A stretch of 64,000 nt of DNA, from assembly GCA_017405525.1 (NCBI GenBank), contig JAFRAH010000014.1, forward strand, positions 36,845-100,844, given 5' to 3'. Every line of letters starts with the position of its first letter. Within the stretch, counting starts at the first letter, position 1. The notes beneath the pieces are model-generated. The model did no database searches. It was not told the DNA's origin and was given only the letters and a program-made list of their open reading frames with translations. A program made the position numbers and the translations under genes. This document shows positions 16,740-25,097 of this stretch, one piece after another. This DNA is from Synergistaceae bacterium (lineage in GTDB: Bacteria; Synergistota; Synergistia; Synergistales; Aminobacteriaceae).

Positions 16740-17213
16740 CTATTCGCACTTTGAGATAGCTTCCTCAGCAGTAGCTCCCTTGAACATGACATCGAGCATT
16801 CCGGGAGCATACCTGTCGAACATCACGGACGGAATGATGATGCTGCCCTTGATGATTTCCTCAGTGGGGATTATTCCGTCGCAGTCAACGAACGTCTTGT
16901 AGCGTATTTCACCGTCGGTAACGTCGAGCTCAAAGTTTCCGTTTCTGAGGCCATAGTTAGCCCGGCAGATGAACTCGGCCATCTCCCTGATTACGTCCTT
17001 ATCGTCGGAGTCGGCTTCTATCGGTGAAATAGCATAGACCGTGTAGGCATCGCTCCGTACAGGGACAAAGTATCTCAGGTGCTTGAGCTTGCTCTCAATA
17101 GCAACGCCAAACCTGAAAATACCGCGTTCCTCGTCAAACTCAAACTTCCAGTCGTCCTCAATAAGGAAATTCCTGATAACTTCAACAATTTCTTCTGAGT
17201 AACCTGCATTCAT
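16740..17213 (-). CDS. Cytoplasmic YbjN-like protein
   Basis: Protein of 157 residues without a signal peptide, paralogous to the secreted protein downstream. Shared segments are FLxxDDWxFxFD, FxVYAxSPxxADSD, RANYGLRNGNFE, DGEIRYKxFVxCxxxxPxxExxKxSIxIPxxMFxRYxPGMxDVMF. ATG 17213 has AAGGAG with about 10 bases spacing. The pair shows one fold used on both sides of the membrane from one operon. Function unknown. Confidence 0.82.
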   Translation of the reverse strand: MNAGYSEEIVEVIRNFLIEDDWKFEFDEERGIFRFGVAIESKLKHLRYFVPVRSDAYTVYAISPIEADSDDKDVIREMAEFICRANYGLRNGNFELDVTDGEIRYKTFVDCDGIIPTEEIIKGSIIIPSVMFDRYAPGMLDVMFKGATAEEAISKCE

Positions 17214-17266
17214 GGCGAAAAAAACTCCTTTGAATAATTTTGTGAAACGCGCAATATAATATCACA

Positions 17267-18019
17267 CTATCTTGCAAGCCACCCGCCATCTACCGCCAAA
17301 ATATGCCCATTTACGTAATCAGATGCCTTTGACGCAAGGAATACCGCCGCACCCTTGAGGTCTTCAGGAGTTCCCCAGCGTCCTGTAGGTATTCGTGCTA
17401 GGATCTCCGCACTCCTCTTTGCGTCCTTCACGAGGGCTTCAGTGTTGTTCGTGTCGATATATCCGGGGGCTATGGCGTTCACCTGTATGTTGTACTTCGC
17501 CAGCTCATTGGCCATTATCTTGGTGATGCCCGCAACTCCTGACTTGCTCGCTGTGTAGCTCACTACCCTTATTCCCCCCTGGAACGAGAGCATTGACGCT
17601 ATATTGATGATCTTTCCGCCGCCGTTGTCCTTCATCAACCGTGCCGCTGCCTGTGAGAGCATAAACAGGGACTTCAAGTTCATGCTGATTACGTCGTCCC
17701 AGTCTTTCTCGGTGAAGTCGAGGATGTCATTACGGCGGATTATCCCGGCGTTGTTCACGAGAATATCGAGATGCCCGAACTCCCTCACTGTGTCGTCAAT
17801 GAGCGACTGTATCTTGTCCTGCTTCACGAGGTCAATATCGTAGTACATGAACCTGCGGCCAAGTCCCTTGATGTATGCCTCAGTCTCAGGCATGGGGGCA
17901 TGTCCAGCACCTACTACATCACAGCCTGCCTCAGCAAGTCCCTCTGCTATGCCCTGACCGATTCCCGTGCGTGCTCCTGTTACGATTGCTACTTTTCCTG
18001 AAAGGTCAAACAAATTCAT
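17267..18019 (-). CDS. kduD: 2-dehydro-3-deoxy-D-gluconate 5-dehydrogenase (KduD-type SDR)
   Basis: Cytosolic short-chain dehydrogenase that reduces 3-deoxy-D-glycero-2,5-hexodiulosonate to 2-keto-3-deoxygluconate in breakdown of unsaturated uronates. Residues: TGARTGIGQG cofactor loop (about 14-23), NNAG, catalytic Ser in NIASMLS, YTASK (Tyr and Lys), and the KduD ending NGHILAVDGGWLAR. Length 250 residues, normal. An open frame extends upstream, but ATG 18019 with AGGAGG 11 bases before it fits the family start MNLFDLSGKVAIVTG. It follows kduI by 20 bases in one operon. Confidence 0.94.
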   Translation of the reverse strand: MNLFDLSGKVAIVTGARTGIGQGIAEGLAEAGCDVVGAGHAPMPETEAYIKGLGRRFMYYDIDLVKQDKIQSLIDDTVREFGHLDILVNNAGIIRRNDILDFTEKDWDDVISMNLKSLFMLSQAAARLMKDNGGGKIINIASMLSFQGGIRVVSYTASKSGVAGITKIMANELAKYNIQVNAIAPGYIDTNNTEALVKDAKRSAEILARIPTGRWGTPEDLKGAAVFLASKASDYVNGHILAVDGGWLAR

Positions 18020-18039
18020 GGTAATCATGTCCTCCTGTG

Positions 18040-18882
18040 TTATCTCATTTTTTCGGGCGGTATTGTGTCCATGTCGTCGAACTCCTGATTTTCCCCGCCC
18101 ATTGCCCATATGAAGGAATAGCTCGCTGTCCCTGCCCCGGCATGTATTGACCATGAGGGCGAAATCACAGCGTCAAAGTTCCCCATCACTATATGCCGCG
18201 TCTCCTGTCCTTGTCCCATGAAGTGAAACACTACGTTGCCTTCGGGTATCTCGAAATAGGTATAGATCTCCATGCGTCTCTCATGTGTATGTGCGGGCAT
18301 TGTGTTCCAGATACTTCCGGGCTCAAGCTCAGTCAGTCCCATAGAGAGCTGGCACGTCCTCAGAACATCAGGATGAATGAACTGGTTGATTACCCGGCGG
18401 TTCGAGGTCTTAGGGTCTCCGAGAGGTCTTTTTGCGGCATCTGACTTCCTGATCAGGCGCGTCTCGTAGCTCGTGTGTGCAGGGGCTGAAACCATGTAGA
18501 ACTTTGCGGGGTTATTGCCGTCATTGCTGGAGAAGAATACCTTTTCCGTGCCTTTGGTGATGTAGAGGCAGTCCTTGTAGCCCAGATTGTAGGTTGTTCC
18601 GTCAGCCTCAATGACTCCTGAGCCGCCCAGGTTGAAGATGCCTGCCTCCCTGCGTTCAAGGAAGTAGTGAGTGCCGAAGTTCGCCCAAATATCTATGCCG
18701 TCATCGACTGGGAGCTTTCGGTTTACGGGCATAATCCCGACGGTAACCATGCGGTCAACATGGCTGTATACTGCCGTAACTTTGTCGGGGGAATAAAGGC
18801 CGGTGATGAGGAACTCCCTTCGGAGCTCGTCGGTTGTGTAGCGTTTAACGTCTTGGGGGTTGCATGAGTAGCGTATATCCAT
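18040..18882 (-). CDS. kduI: 5-dehydro-4-deoxy-D-glucuronate isomerase
   Basis: Zinc cupin isomerase converting 5-keto-4-deoxyuronate (from pectin or glycosaminoglycan disaccharides) to the KduD substrate. The 280-residue length matches E. coli KduI. The metal site appears in PAHTHERRMEIYTYF (two His and the Glu) and in SWSIHAG (third His). The N-terminal half carries YKDCLYI and NPAKFYMVSAPAH, as in the family. ATG 18882 has GGAGG upstream. With kduD it forms a short catabolic operon; kdgK and kdgA are not in this window, so the last steps must be elsewhere. Substrate source could be host mucins or plant pectin (inference). Confidence 0.95.
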   Translation of the reverse strand: MDIRYSCNPQDVKRYTTDELRREFLITGLYSPDKVTAVYSHVDRMVTVGIMPVNRKLPVDDGIDIWANFGTHYFLERREAGIFNLGGSGVIEADGTTYNLGYKDCLYITKGTEKVFFSSNDGNNPAKFYMVSAPAHTSYETRLIRKSDAAKRPLGDPKTSNRRVINQFIHPDVLRTCQLSMGLTELEPGSIWNTMPAHTHERRMEIYTYFEIPEGNVVFHFMGQGQETRHIVMGNFDAVISPSWSIHAGAGTASYSFIWAMGGENQEFDDMDTIPPEKMR

Positions 18883-18942
18883 TCAGTGAATGAGCCTCCT
18901 TCATGATGGTATGGGTCTATTGTAATTTATGCTCCGTGAAAT

Positions 18943-19380
18943 TCAAGCGTCATTCAGGATTTTTTCCGCCATCTCGTATTTTGCCCGTCTTTGTTCGTAG
19001 TCCTCCATCAAGTCCGGCCTGCCTGAAAGTCTCGTTATGTCCATGTTGTGGGCAAGGTCTGAGAGCTTCACCTTCCGTGCTATTGGGTTGGTCTTTATGG
19101 TTCGTATGTAGTCCTCCCAGCTCATGCCCTCCCTGTGAGTGAGAACGTCAACAGCATCCGTGATTTCCGGGGGGAATACTGCCCGGAGCTCCTCAATGGT
19201 TATTGCCGTATCCTCCACAACGTCATGAAGGAACGCGGTGCAGATTTCGGCTTCAGTGTCCATCTTTGAGGCAACGGTTGCGGGATGAAGGAAGTAGGGC
19301 CGACCTGCCTTGTCGGTCTGTCCATGATGGGCGGAATATGATATGTCTATGGCCTTGTTGATGAGCTCACTATAGAACAT
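18943..19380 (-). CDS. HD-domain hydrolase of the SpoT/MESH1-like type
   Basis: Stand-alone HD phosphohydrolase of 145 residues. It has the metal set of the RelA/SpoT hydrolase domain: AHHGQ (His 18-19), RPYFLHP (His 32), FLHDVVEDT (His 52, Asp 53, with Glu 56 and Asp 57) and KLSDLAHN. Short proteins of this kind may hydrolyse (p)ppGpp or other nucleotides; no synthetase domain is present. Its ribosome site GGGAG lies inside the end of the XRE-cupin gene, so the two are translated together. Whether it forms one transcript with kduI (61 bases downstream) is open. Confidence 0.85.
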   Translation of the reverse strand: MFYSELINKAIDISYSAHHGQTDKAGRPYFLHPATVASKMDTEAEICTAFLHDVVEDTAITIEELRAVFPPEITDAVDVLTHREGMSWEDYIRTIKTNPIARKVKLSDLAHNMDITRLSGRPDLMEDYEQRRAKYEMAEKILNDA

Positions 19381-19386
19381 CCCCTG

Positions 19387-19983
19387 CTAGCTCCCGTAGT
19401 GAACGAGGTCATAGACCCAAACGTCTTTATCCGTCCTGTTGGCGTAGGTGTGCTTCCTGTTCGCGAGGAATCTCACTGCCTCACCCTTCCCGATGCTGTA
19501 CTCTTCGCCGTCAAGTACCAGTGTGAACACTCCATCAATCACCATCACGTACTCCCATACTCCTGAGCCGTGGCTGTCGGTCGTAACTTCCCTGCCCGGT
19601 TCAAGCCTTGCCTTCGTCATCTCCATTGAGGTCTGGAGGTCATACCTGAAGAGCTGCTGAATGTTGAACTCACCTTTTCGTACAAGCTCCTCTGACTTCA
19701 CGACTTCGACGATTTTCTCCGGGGCTTTCAGCAATGAGGTTAGTGATATGTTGATGCCCTCGCATATCTTGTAGAGCACCGCAACCGTCGGGCATTTACG
19801 GCCACGTTCTATGTCGCTGAGCATACTTTTGCTTACGTTGCTTCTTGCCGATACTTCATCGAGTGAAAATCCTCGTTCCTGCCTGGCACGTTTGAGATTT
19901 GCGCCAATTATTGCGGTTATGTTCTCCGTGTCTGAATTTCTGCCGTCATCAAGAACTTCATCGGGCATAAATTTTCTGTCCAT
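19387..19983 (-). CDS. XRE-family transcriptional regulator with cupin domain
   Basis: Two-domain regulator of about 198 residues: an N-terminal helix-turn-helix (RQERGFSLDEVSARSNVSKSMLSDIERGRKCPTVAVLYKI, about 31-70, only the pattern is quoted in part) and a C-terminal cupin (about 125-198, GSGVWEYVMVIDG and AVRFLANRKHTY). The cupin would bind a small ligand. The start is ATG 19983, since GGAGG stands 8 bases before it; the ATG at 19998 lies upstream of that site. Being next to kduI/kduD, a sugar-acid ligand is possible, but this is a guess from position. Confidence 0.87.
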   Translation of the reverse strand: MDRKFMPDEVLDDGRNSDTENITAIIGANLKRARQERGFSLDEVSARSNVSKSMLSDIERGRKCPTVAVLYKICEGINISLTSLLKAPEKIVEVVKSEELVRKGEFNIQQLFRYDLQTSMEMTKARLEPGREVTTDSHGSGVWEYVMVIDGVFTLVLDGEEYSIGKGEAVRFLANRKHTYANRTDKDVWVYDLVHYGS

Positions 19984-20005
19984 CTTTAACGCCTCCATGA
20001 ACTTA

Positions 20006-20011
20006 ATTATA
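20006..20011 (-). promoter_or_regulatory. -10 element TATAAT of the XRE-cupin gene
   Basis: TATAAT on the minus strand, 23 bases before the chosen start. A -35 box is not recognisable. Confidence 0.4.
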
Positions 20012-20044
20012 CCCGCAAGAGTTCACAAATTCCGCGCCCAATGA

Positions 20045-20083
20045 AAAAAATTTACCCCGCAAGCCGTCAAGCTCACGGGGCAA
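20045..20083 (-). terminator. Terminator after the secreted hydrolase gene
   Basis: On the minus strand CCCCG and CGGGG (outer bases 20056 to 20083) enclose a second GCTTG/CAAGC pairing and are followed by a T-rich tail. On the plus strand it also ends in A-rich and T-rich flanks, so it may insulate the regulator's promoter. Confidence 0.6.
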
Positions 20084-20106
20084 AAAATTTCTGTGTTGCT
20101 GGCAAG

Positions 20107-21126
20107 TTACTTCAGGTTGTCGTTGAAGAACGTTACTATCTTCGCAAAGGGTATCTTCTCCATGTTGTCGTAAAGGTCGCAGTGTGTAGCTCCCGGAACA
20201 ATCACCAGCTCCTTGTTGTCCATCTTGAGACGCTTGAACGTGTCCTCGCTCATGTAGCGGGAATGAGCATTCTCCCCGTGAACAAGAAGTACAGGGCAGC
20301 GTATCTCCTCGGCGAATACGAGCATCGGGCTGTTGATCATGGCCGTCATTGATGAGATCGTCCAGCCATCGGTAGAGTTCACTGAGCGTTCATGGTAGCC
20401 TCTCGGTGTCTTGTAGTATGCGTGATAGTCCTTCACGAACTGGGGGGCATCTTCCGGCAGTGGGTCAACAACTCCCCCGGCCCTCGCGTATGTCCCGGCA
20501 ATGTAGTCCTTCGTGCGCTGTTCATTGACGGCCTTGCGTGTCTGGTATCTCGTCTCTGCGCTGTCGTTAGCGTCAAAGTAGCCCTTAGCCGACACGCGGG
20601 ACATGTCGTACATCGTTGACGCAACAGTGGCCTTGATGCGTGTATCAGCCGCCGCAGCATTGAGCCCTATACCTCCCCAGCCACATACGCCGATTATGCC
20701 GATCCTCTCAGGGTCAACGTAGTCCCTCGTGCTGAGGAAGTCGACAGCCGCCGAGAAGTCTTCCGTGTTGATTTCGGGTGAGGCCGCGAACCTGACTGCC
20801 CCGCCGCTCTCGCCAGTGAATGACGGATCGAACGCCAGAGCAATGAACCCTGCCTTCGCCATCTCCTGAGCATAGAGTCCCGATACCTGCTCCTTCACCG
20901 CACCGAATGGCCCGCAAACTGCAAGGGCAGCATATTTCTTTGAGGGGTCGAAATCTTTGGGCATGTAGAGATCTCCTACAAGGTCAATCCCAAACCTGTT
21001 GTGGAAGTGAGCCTTCTCTACCTTTATTGCCGGGTCAACCGTGAAAACCCTCGTATCATTCTCAAGGGCATATGACATTCCCGAAAACAACATAACCATC
21101 ATTAACGCTGAAAGTATCCTGAACAT
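20107..21126 (-). CDS. Secreted alpha/beta hydrolase (dienelactone hydrolase/YcjY-like)
   Basis: Exported alpha/beta hydrolase of 339 residues. A signal peptide (MFRILSALMMVMLFSGMSYAL) begins at ATG 21126, which has AGGAGG 10 bases upstream; the longer frame above it is not used. The nucleophile elbow is GVCGWGG, so the nucleophile is Cys as in dienelactone hydrolases, and the acid and His come near LLVHGENAHSRY and GATHCDLYD. YcjY-type proteins have this layout, but their substrates are poorly known. It is divergent from a LysR gene with 128 bases between, a typical regulator-target arrangement. Confidence 0.84.
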   Translation of the reverse strand: MFRILSALMMVMLFSGMSYALENDTRVFTVDPAIKVEKAHFHNRFGIDLVGDLYMPKDFDPSKKYAALAVCGPFGAVKEQVSGLYAQEMAKAGFIALAFDPSFTGESGGAVRFAASPEINTEDFSAAVDFLSTRDYVDPERIGIIGVCGWGGIGLNAAAADTRIKATVASTMYDMSRVSAKGYFDANDSAETRYQTRKAVNEQRTKDYIAGTYARAGGVVDPLPEDAPQFVKDYHAYYKTPRGYHERSVNSTDGWTISSMTAMINSPMLVFAEEIRCPVLLVHGENAHSRYMSEDTFKRLKMDNKELVIVPGATHCDLYDNMEKIPFAKIVTFFNDNLK

Positions 21127-21254
21127 TTCGTGAGTTCCTCCTGTCTTGTTGATGCCGGGAATTATCGCAAGAGGCTTCCTAAATGTCCAATGCCATATAA
21201 TGCAGTTCGTGTTATTCCTGAGAATATATATCAACATGAAAGCAGGTTGTCGTT

Positions 21255-22142
21255 ATGGAGTTGAGGGTGCTGAAGTATTTTCTTGAGGTAGCGCGTGAGG
21301 GGAGCATTACGAGGGCGGCAGGGAGGCTCCACATTACACAGCCTGCATTGTCGAGGCAGATTGCTGGGCTTGAGGAGGAGCTTGGGCATAAACTCTATAC
21401 CCGTGAGAGTTGGGGGATAAGGCTCACTGAAGACGGGTTGCTGCTCATGAAGAGGGCTGAGGAGATCGCAGAGCTTGAGGAGAAGATACACGCTGAGCTC
21501 TCAGGTGATGACGTAAGCGGGACGGTCTACATTGGGGCGGGCGAAACTGAAGGTGTCAGGCACATCGGCCATGTCTTGCGCGAACTCAGGCGGGAATATC
21601 CGGGCATCCACTACAGGATGATTAGCGGCGACTCTGAGGACGTGGGCTATAAGCTGGAGAGGGGACTAATAGACTTCGGGCTATTCGTGGGCAAGGTCAG
21701 CCTGAAGGACTATGAGCGAGTCATTCTCCCTGACTCCGACAGGTGGGGGGTAATCATGCGACGTGATGATGAGCTATCAGTGAGGGAATGGGTCAGTCCT
21801 GAAGACCTTCGTGGAAGGGAGCTACTCTTCTCGCACCAGGCAAGGGCTCAGGGTGAGTTCTCTGAGTGGCTGGGCTACCCTGTGAGTGAGCTCTGTATCA
21901 TCGGGACTCACAACCTGGCCTATAACGCGTCAGTAATGGTTCGTGAGGGTTTAGGGATTCTCGTAACGATTGAGGGCATAATCAGCACAGGTGAAGGTAG
22001 CGGGCTAATGTTTGTGCCATTGATGCCGGAGATACGTGCGGGGTTGGTGGTTGCGTGGAGGAAGGAGGCCGTATTGTCGAAAGCCGCAAAGAAATTCCTC
22101 GAACGCCTCAAAGCCTCAGTGTCTCCAGGTCATCGGGGATGA
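21255..22142 (+). CDS. LysR-family transcriptional regulator
   Basis: DNA-binding regulator of 295 residues. The N-terminal winged helix MELRVLKYFLEVAREGSITRAA (helix-turn-helix about 18-37, with HITQPALSRQI recognition helix) is classic, followed by a two-lobe effector domain from about 90. It is read away from the secreted hydrolase gene and probably controls it; LysR proteins usually bind in the shared gap. The effector is unknown. The 3' end overlaps the convergent MBL-fold gene by 35 bases. Confidence 0.9.
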   Translation: MELRVLKYFLEVAREGSITRAAGRLHITQPALSRQIAGLEEELGHKLYTRESWGIRLTEDGLLLMKRAEEIAELEEKIHAELSGDDVSGTVYIGAGETEGVRHIGHVLRELRREYPGIHYRMISGDSEDVGYKLERGLIDFGLFVGKVSLKDYERVILPDSDRWGVIMRRDDELSVREWVSPEDLRGRELLFSHQARAQGEFSEWLGYPVSELCIIGTHNLAYNASVMVREGLGILVTIEGIISTGEGSGLMFVPLMPEIRAGLVVAWRKEAVLSKAAKKFLERLKASVSPGHRG

Positions 22143-22920
22143 AGATTTTTCCCGTGAAGTACCTTCTGCCCTCGTCAGTGTAGAGTCCCTTCCGCCGGGA
22201 TAACTGGGTGTCTTCGGTGTGGTACAGGAGGAGGTTGCGGACGTTGAGTCGCTGGGCTGTCTCGCAGGCATCCTTGACGGTCGAGTGATTCTTCTCGTAG
22301 GGGCTGAACTCCTCACGCTGAGAGTATAGGCAGAACGCCTCGTGAAGAAGCCACGTGCTGCCCTCCGCGTAATTCAGGCATTCCTCGCGCAACGGCTCAT
22401 CCCCGCAGAAAGTGAGCCTCTCCTTGCCGTCATAGCTCAGTGTGAACCCGAACTGCTTTGTGCGTCCTGAATGTATGTCGAAGAACGTAACATCATGGCC
22501 GGAAATCCTGAGTGTATCGCCGTCATTGACCGTGTGAAGGTGAATGCGACTCCCAATGAACCCGTACTGATAGGGCAGCAATAATTTTCCCGCAAGGTCA
22601 TCAACCAGTGGGATAACTTTATCATGTGAGTATATGTTTATGTCTCCGTTGAAGCGTCCCTTGTTCATGAGCTGGGCGGAAATCCTGACTATCCAGATGA
22701 GGCCAAGAAGGTGGTCTATGTGGGAATGTGATATGAATATGTCGTGAATGTCCTGGAGCTCAAAGCCTGCATGTCTTAGCTGGTGAAGAATGCCGTTGCC
22801 TCCTCCTGTGTCGACAAGGAGGGTGTTAGTGCCTTCAGTGATGCTTTCGGTGAGTATGAAGCATGTGTTGTAGCACTCAGTGGAGAGGGCGTTGCCTGTT
22901 CCGAGCATAGTAATCTTCAC
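22108..22920 (-). CDS. Metallo-beta-lactamase-fold hydrolase, RNase Z-like
   Basis: Metal-dependent hydrolase of about 270 residues. The motif SHSHIDHLLGL (HxHxDH) and the start KITMLGTGNALSTECYNTC resemble the RNase Z/arylsulfatase branch of the MBL fold; further ligands come in DIHSGRTKQ-FGF, CGDEPL and the later HTEDTQ. It lacks the clear exosite arm of true tRNase Z, so RNA processing is not certain. The start is GTG 22920, overlapping the YigZ stop (GTGA) with GGGAGA 9 bases upstream. Third gene of the HIT-YigZ-MBL operon. Confidence 0.82.
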   Translation of the reverse strand: MKITMLGTGNALSTECYNTCFILTESITEGTNTLLVDTGGGNGILHQLRHAGFELQDIHDIFISHSHIDHLLGLIWIVRISAQLMNKGRFNGDINIYSHDKVIPLVDDLAGKLLLPYQYGFIGSRIHLHTVNDGDTLRISGHDVTFFDIHSGRTKQFGFTLSYDGKERLTFCGDEPLREECLNYAEGSTWLLHEAFCLYSQREEFSPYEKNHSTVKDACETAQRLNVRNLLLYHTEDTQLSRRKGLYTDEGRRYFTGKIFIPDDLETLRL

Positions 22921-23534
22921 GGCGATAACTTCTCCCATCCCGAAATCATCCCCCGCGCCGTCATCTCCCCAAGTTCCCGCGAAAGCCCCTCACACGCCGC
23001 AACAGGAACATCACATGACACCCTCACGTTCTCCGAGTAATCCCAAGCAGCATTGACCGCCCCGCAAGCCTCAAGGAGTCGCGTAACACTCCCTACAGCG
23101 TTATAGCCGAGCTCAATCCTGAAGGCTGACGTTATTACCCGCTCAACACTCCCGGCCATGTCGAGAGCCTTAGCCGCAATCCCCCCATAAGCCTCAATCA
23201 GCCCCCTGACTCCGAGATGAACCCCGCCGTAATACCTCGTAACTATCACCATGACGTTCACGAGGCCGCTGTGCTTTATCGCTCCGAGTATCGGCCTCCC
23301 TGCTGTCCCTGATGGCTCGCCGTCATCTGAGCTGTATTCCCTCCCGTCCTTGAGGAGATACGCCCGGCAGTTGTGGGTTGCGTCCCTGTGTCTTGTCGTT
23401 ATGAGGCTGAGGAAGTCCCGCGCTTCCCCCTCGTCATGGCACGGCGAAACGTCCGCAATGAATACCGAGCGTTTTATCTTCTCCTCATAGCTTGCTGTAC
23501 TTGCAGGCTCCCTATAGGCACTCGTCCCAGGCAT
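22917..23534 (-). CDS. YigZ/IMPACT family protein
   Basis: Cytosolic protein of 205 residues with the IMPACT N-terminal domain. Signatures: KRSVFIADVSP, HNCRAY, DDGEPSGTAGRPIL, and VTRYYGGVHLGVRGLIEAYGG, followed by a ferredoxin-like C-terminal domain (about 140-205). The family's biochemical role is unresolved. It overlaps the end of the HIT gene by 23 bases and the MBL gene by 4, so the three are a tight operon. Confidence 0.9.
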   Translation of the reverse strand: MPGTSAYREPASTASYEEKIKRSVFIADVSPCHDEGEARDFLSLITTRHRDATHNCRAYLLKDGREYSSDDGEPSGTAGRPILGAIKHSGLVNVMVIVTRYYGGVHLGVRGLIEAYGGIAAKALDMAGSVERVITSAFRIELGYNAVGSVTRLLEACGAVNAAWDYSENVRVSCDVPVAACEGLSRELGEMTARGMISGWEKLSP

Positions 23535-23997
23535 CTTTTATCTTCCGCCACGAGTTGGCTATAGCGTCAGACAAGACCCGCGTCTCACTCAGTACGGGCA
23601 TGAAGTTATTGTCCCCATTCCAGCGTGGCACTACATGGCGGTGAAGATGTCCCGCTACTCCTGCTCCTGCTGTCTGGCCCAAGTTGATGCCCATGTTGAA
23701 CCCGTCAGGACGCATTACCTTCTTGAGTACCGTTATCGCCTTTGACGTGAGGCTGTGGAGCTCAAGCACTTCCTGTTCCGTCAATGTCTCGTAGACGTTC
23801 GTATGACGGTAGGGAATCACCATCATGTGGCCGGGGTTGTAGGGGTACAGGTTCATGATGACGAAGCAGGAGCCCCCCCTGTGAACGATGAAGTGCTCAT
23901 CGTCCTTGTGTTCCGCCGGGAAATCACAGAATATGCACCCTTCATGCTTGGGTGCCTCAATGTAGGACATTCTCCATGTGGCATATAGCTGCTGCAT
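23512..23997 (-). CDS. HIT-family nucleotide hydrolase/phosphorylase
   Basis: Protein of 161 residues with the histidine triad HLHRHVVPRW (about 116-125) and the zinc pair CIFC near the N-terminus (about 21-24), as in diadenosine tetraphosphate phosphorylase-like members. MNLYPYNPGHMMVIPYRH is the family's central segment. ATG 23997 has AAGGAG about 9 bases before. First gene of the operon with yigZ-like and MBL genes. Substrate probably a dinucleoside polyphosphate or AMP conjugate (family knowledge). Confidence 0.9.
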   Translation of the reverse strand: MQQLYATWRMSYIEAPKHEGCIFCDFPAEHKDDEHFIVHRGGSCFVIMNLYPYNPGHMMVIPYRHTNVYETLTEQEVLELHSLTSKAITVLKKVMRPDGFNMGINLGQTAGAGVAGHLHRHVVPRWNGDNNFMPVLSETRVLSDAIANSWRKIKDAWDECL

Positions 23998-24021
23998 GTT
24001 AGCCGTCTCCTTATACTGTAA

Positions 24022-24027
24022 TATAAT
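24022..24027 (+). promoter_or_regulatory. -10 element TATAAT of the TRAP operon
   Basis: TATAAT 36 bases before the DctP-type start, in the divergent gap with the HIT gene. No good -35 is visible. Confidence 0.45.
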
Positions 24028-24062
24028 TGCATGAACTTATTTTATCAGGAGGTCATATTTCC

Positions 24063-25097
24063 ATGACACGCAGATTTTCTTTCACCGCGTTAATCCTCTC
24101 GTTAGTCCTCACATGTTCAGCCTCATTTGCTGAGACGGTCATCAAGATTTCCCATCAGGGCCCGGCAAATTCTGAGGTCAACATTCAGCACTACTTCGTC
24201 AAGGAGTTCACCGACAGGGTAACGGCCAAGACAAATGGCAGCGTAACGTTCGAGATATACCCTGACGAACAGCTCGGCAGTGAGGAGCAGAGAATGGAGC
24301 TCATGATGAGGTCAGGACTGAACCAGCCGGTAGCCGACATATCATCGTTCAACGCTCTCGGCACTGTCCTTCCTGAGCTCTACACGTCGGCAATCCCCTT
24401 CATGTTCAACAGCTACAAGGCCGCCCACATATTCTTCGACACGAGCGAATACATGACCAAGCTCAAGGACTTGTTCAGGGAGCGCACGGGATGCGTCATG
24501 CTTGAGGTTGTCGAGGAGGGAGGCTTTCTCGCGTTCACGAACTCGAAGCGTGAGATACACAGCCCGAAGGATTTTGCGGGGCTCAAGTTCCGGGGAATGG
24601 ATGAGGGGCAGATAGCTATCTTCCAGGCATTCGGCGCAACAGGAACACCGATTCCTTGGGGTGAGCTCTACATGGCCTTGAAGACGGGAGTAGTTGACGG
24701 GCAGATGAACCCGGCGTTCTACATCCTGCTTGGCAGCCTCCCGGAAGTCCAGAAGTACATGACCCTTGCGAACATCCAGTACTCTGACCAGTTCCTCATC
24801 ATCAACGGGGATTTGTTCAGCTCACTGACGCTTGATGAGAGGCTCGCAATCATCGAGGCAGGGAAGGAAGCAAACGCCTTGACCCGCGAAAGGATCGAGG
24901 CACAGGACAGCGAACAGGTCGAGGAATGCCGCAAGAAGGGAATGGAGGTTTACGCCCCGAATGCTGAGGAGATGGACGAGTTCAGGACGATAGGACAGCC
25001 GGGCTATATTGAGTGGCTCAAGAAACGCATTGAGGATCCTCAGTGGCTCGACATGGCTTTACGTGATTCAGGGAAGGCCAATGCTGAAGCCCGGTAA
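24063..25097 (+). CDS. TRAP transporter solute-binding protein, DctP family
   Basis: Periplasmic binding protein of 344 residues; signal peptide MTRRFSFTALILSLVLTCSASFAE. The body has the DctP pattern: an early IKISHQGPANSE strand, LGSEEQRMELMM, FTNSKREIHSPKDFAGLKFRG with the ligand-carboxylate Arg, and VVDGQMNP. ATG 24063 is chosen because AGGAGG precedes it; the earlier in-frame ATG lies before that site. The stop overlaps the small permease gene by 17 bases. Ligand probably an organic acid, which cannot be specified. Confidence 0.93.
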   Translation: MTRRFSFTALILSLVLTCSASFAETVIKISHQGPANSEVNIQHYFVKEFTDRVTAKTNGSVTFEIYPDEQLGSEEQRMELMMRSGLNQPVADISSFNALGTVLPELYTSAIPFMFNSYKAAHIFFDTSEYMTKLKDLFRERTGCVMLEVVEEGGFLAFTNSKREIHSPKDFAGLKFRGMDEGQIAIFQAFGATGTPIPWGELYMALKTGVVDGQMNPAFYILLGSLPEVQKYMTLANIQYSDQFLIINGDLFSSLTLDERLAIIEAGKEANALTRERIEAQDSEQVEECRKKGMEVYAPNAEEMDEFRTIGQPGYIEWLKKRIEDPQWLDMALRDSGKANAEAR

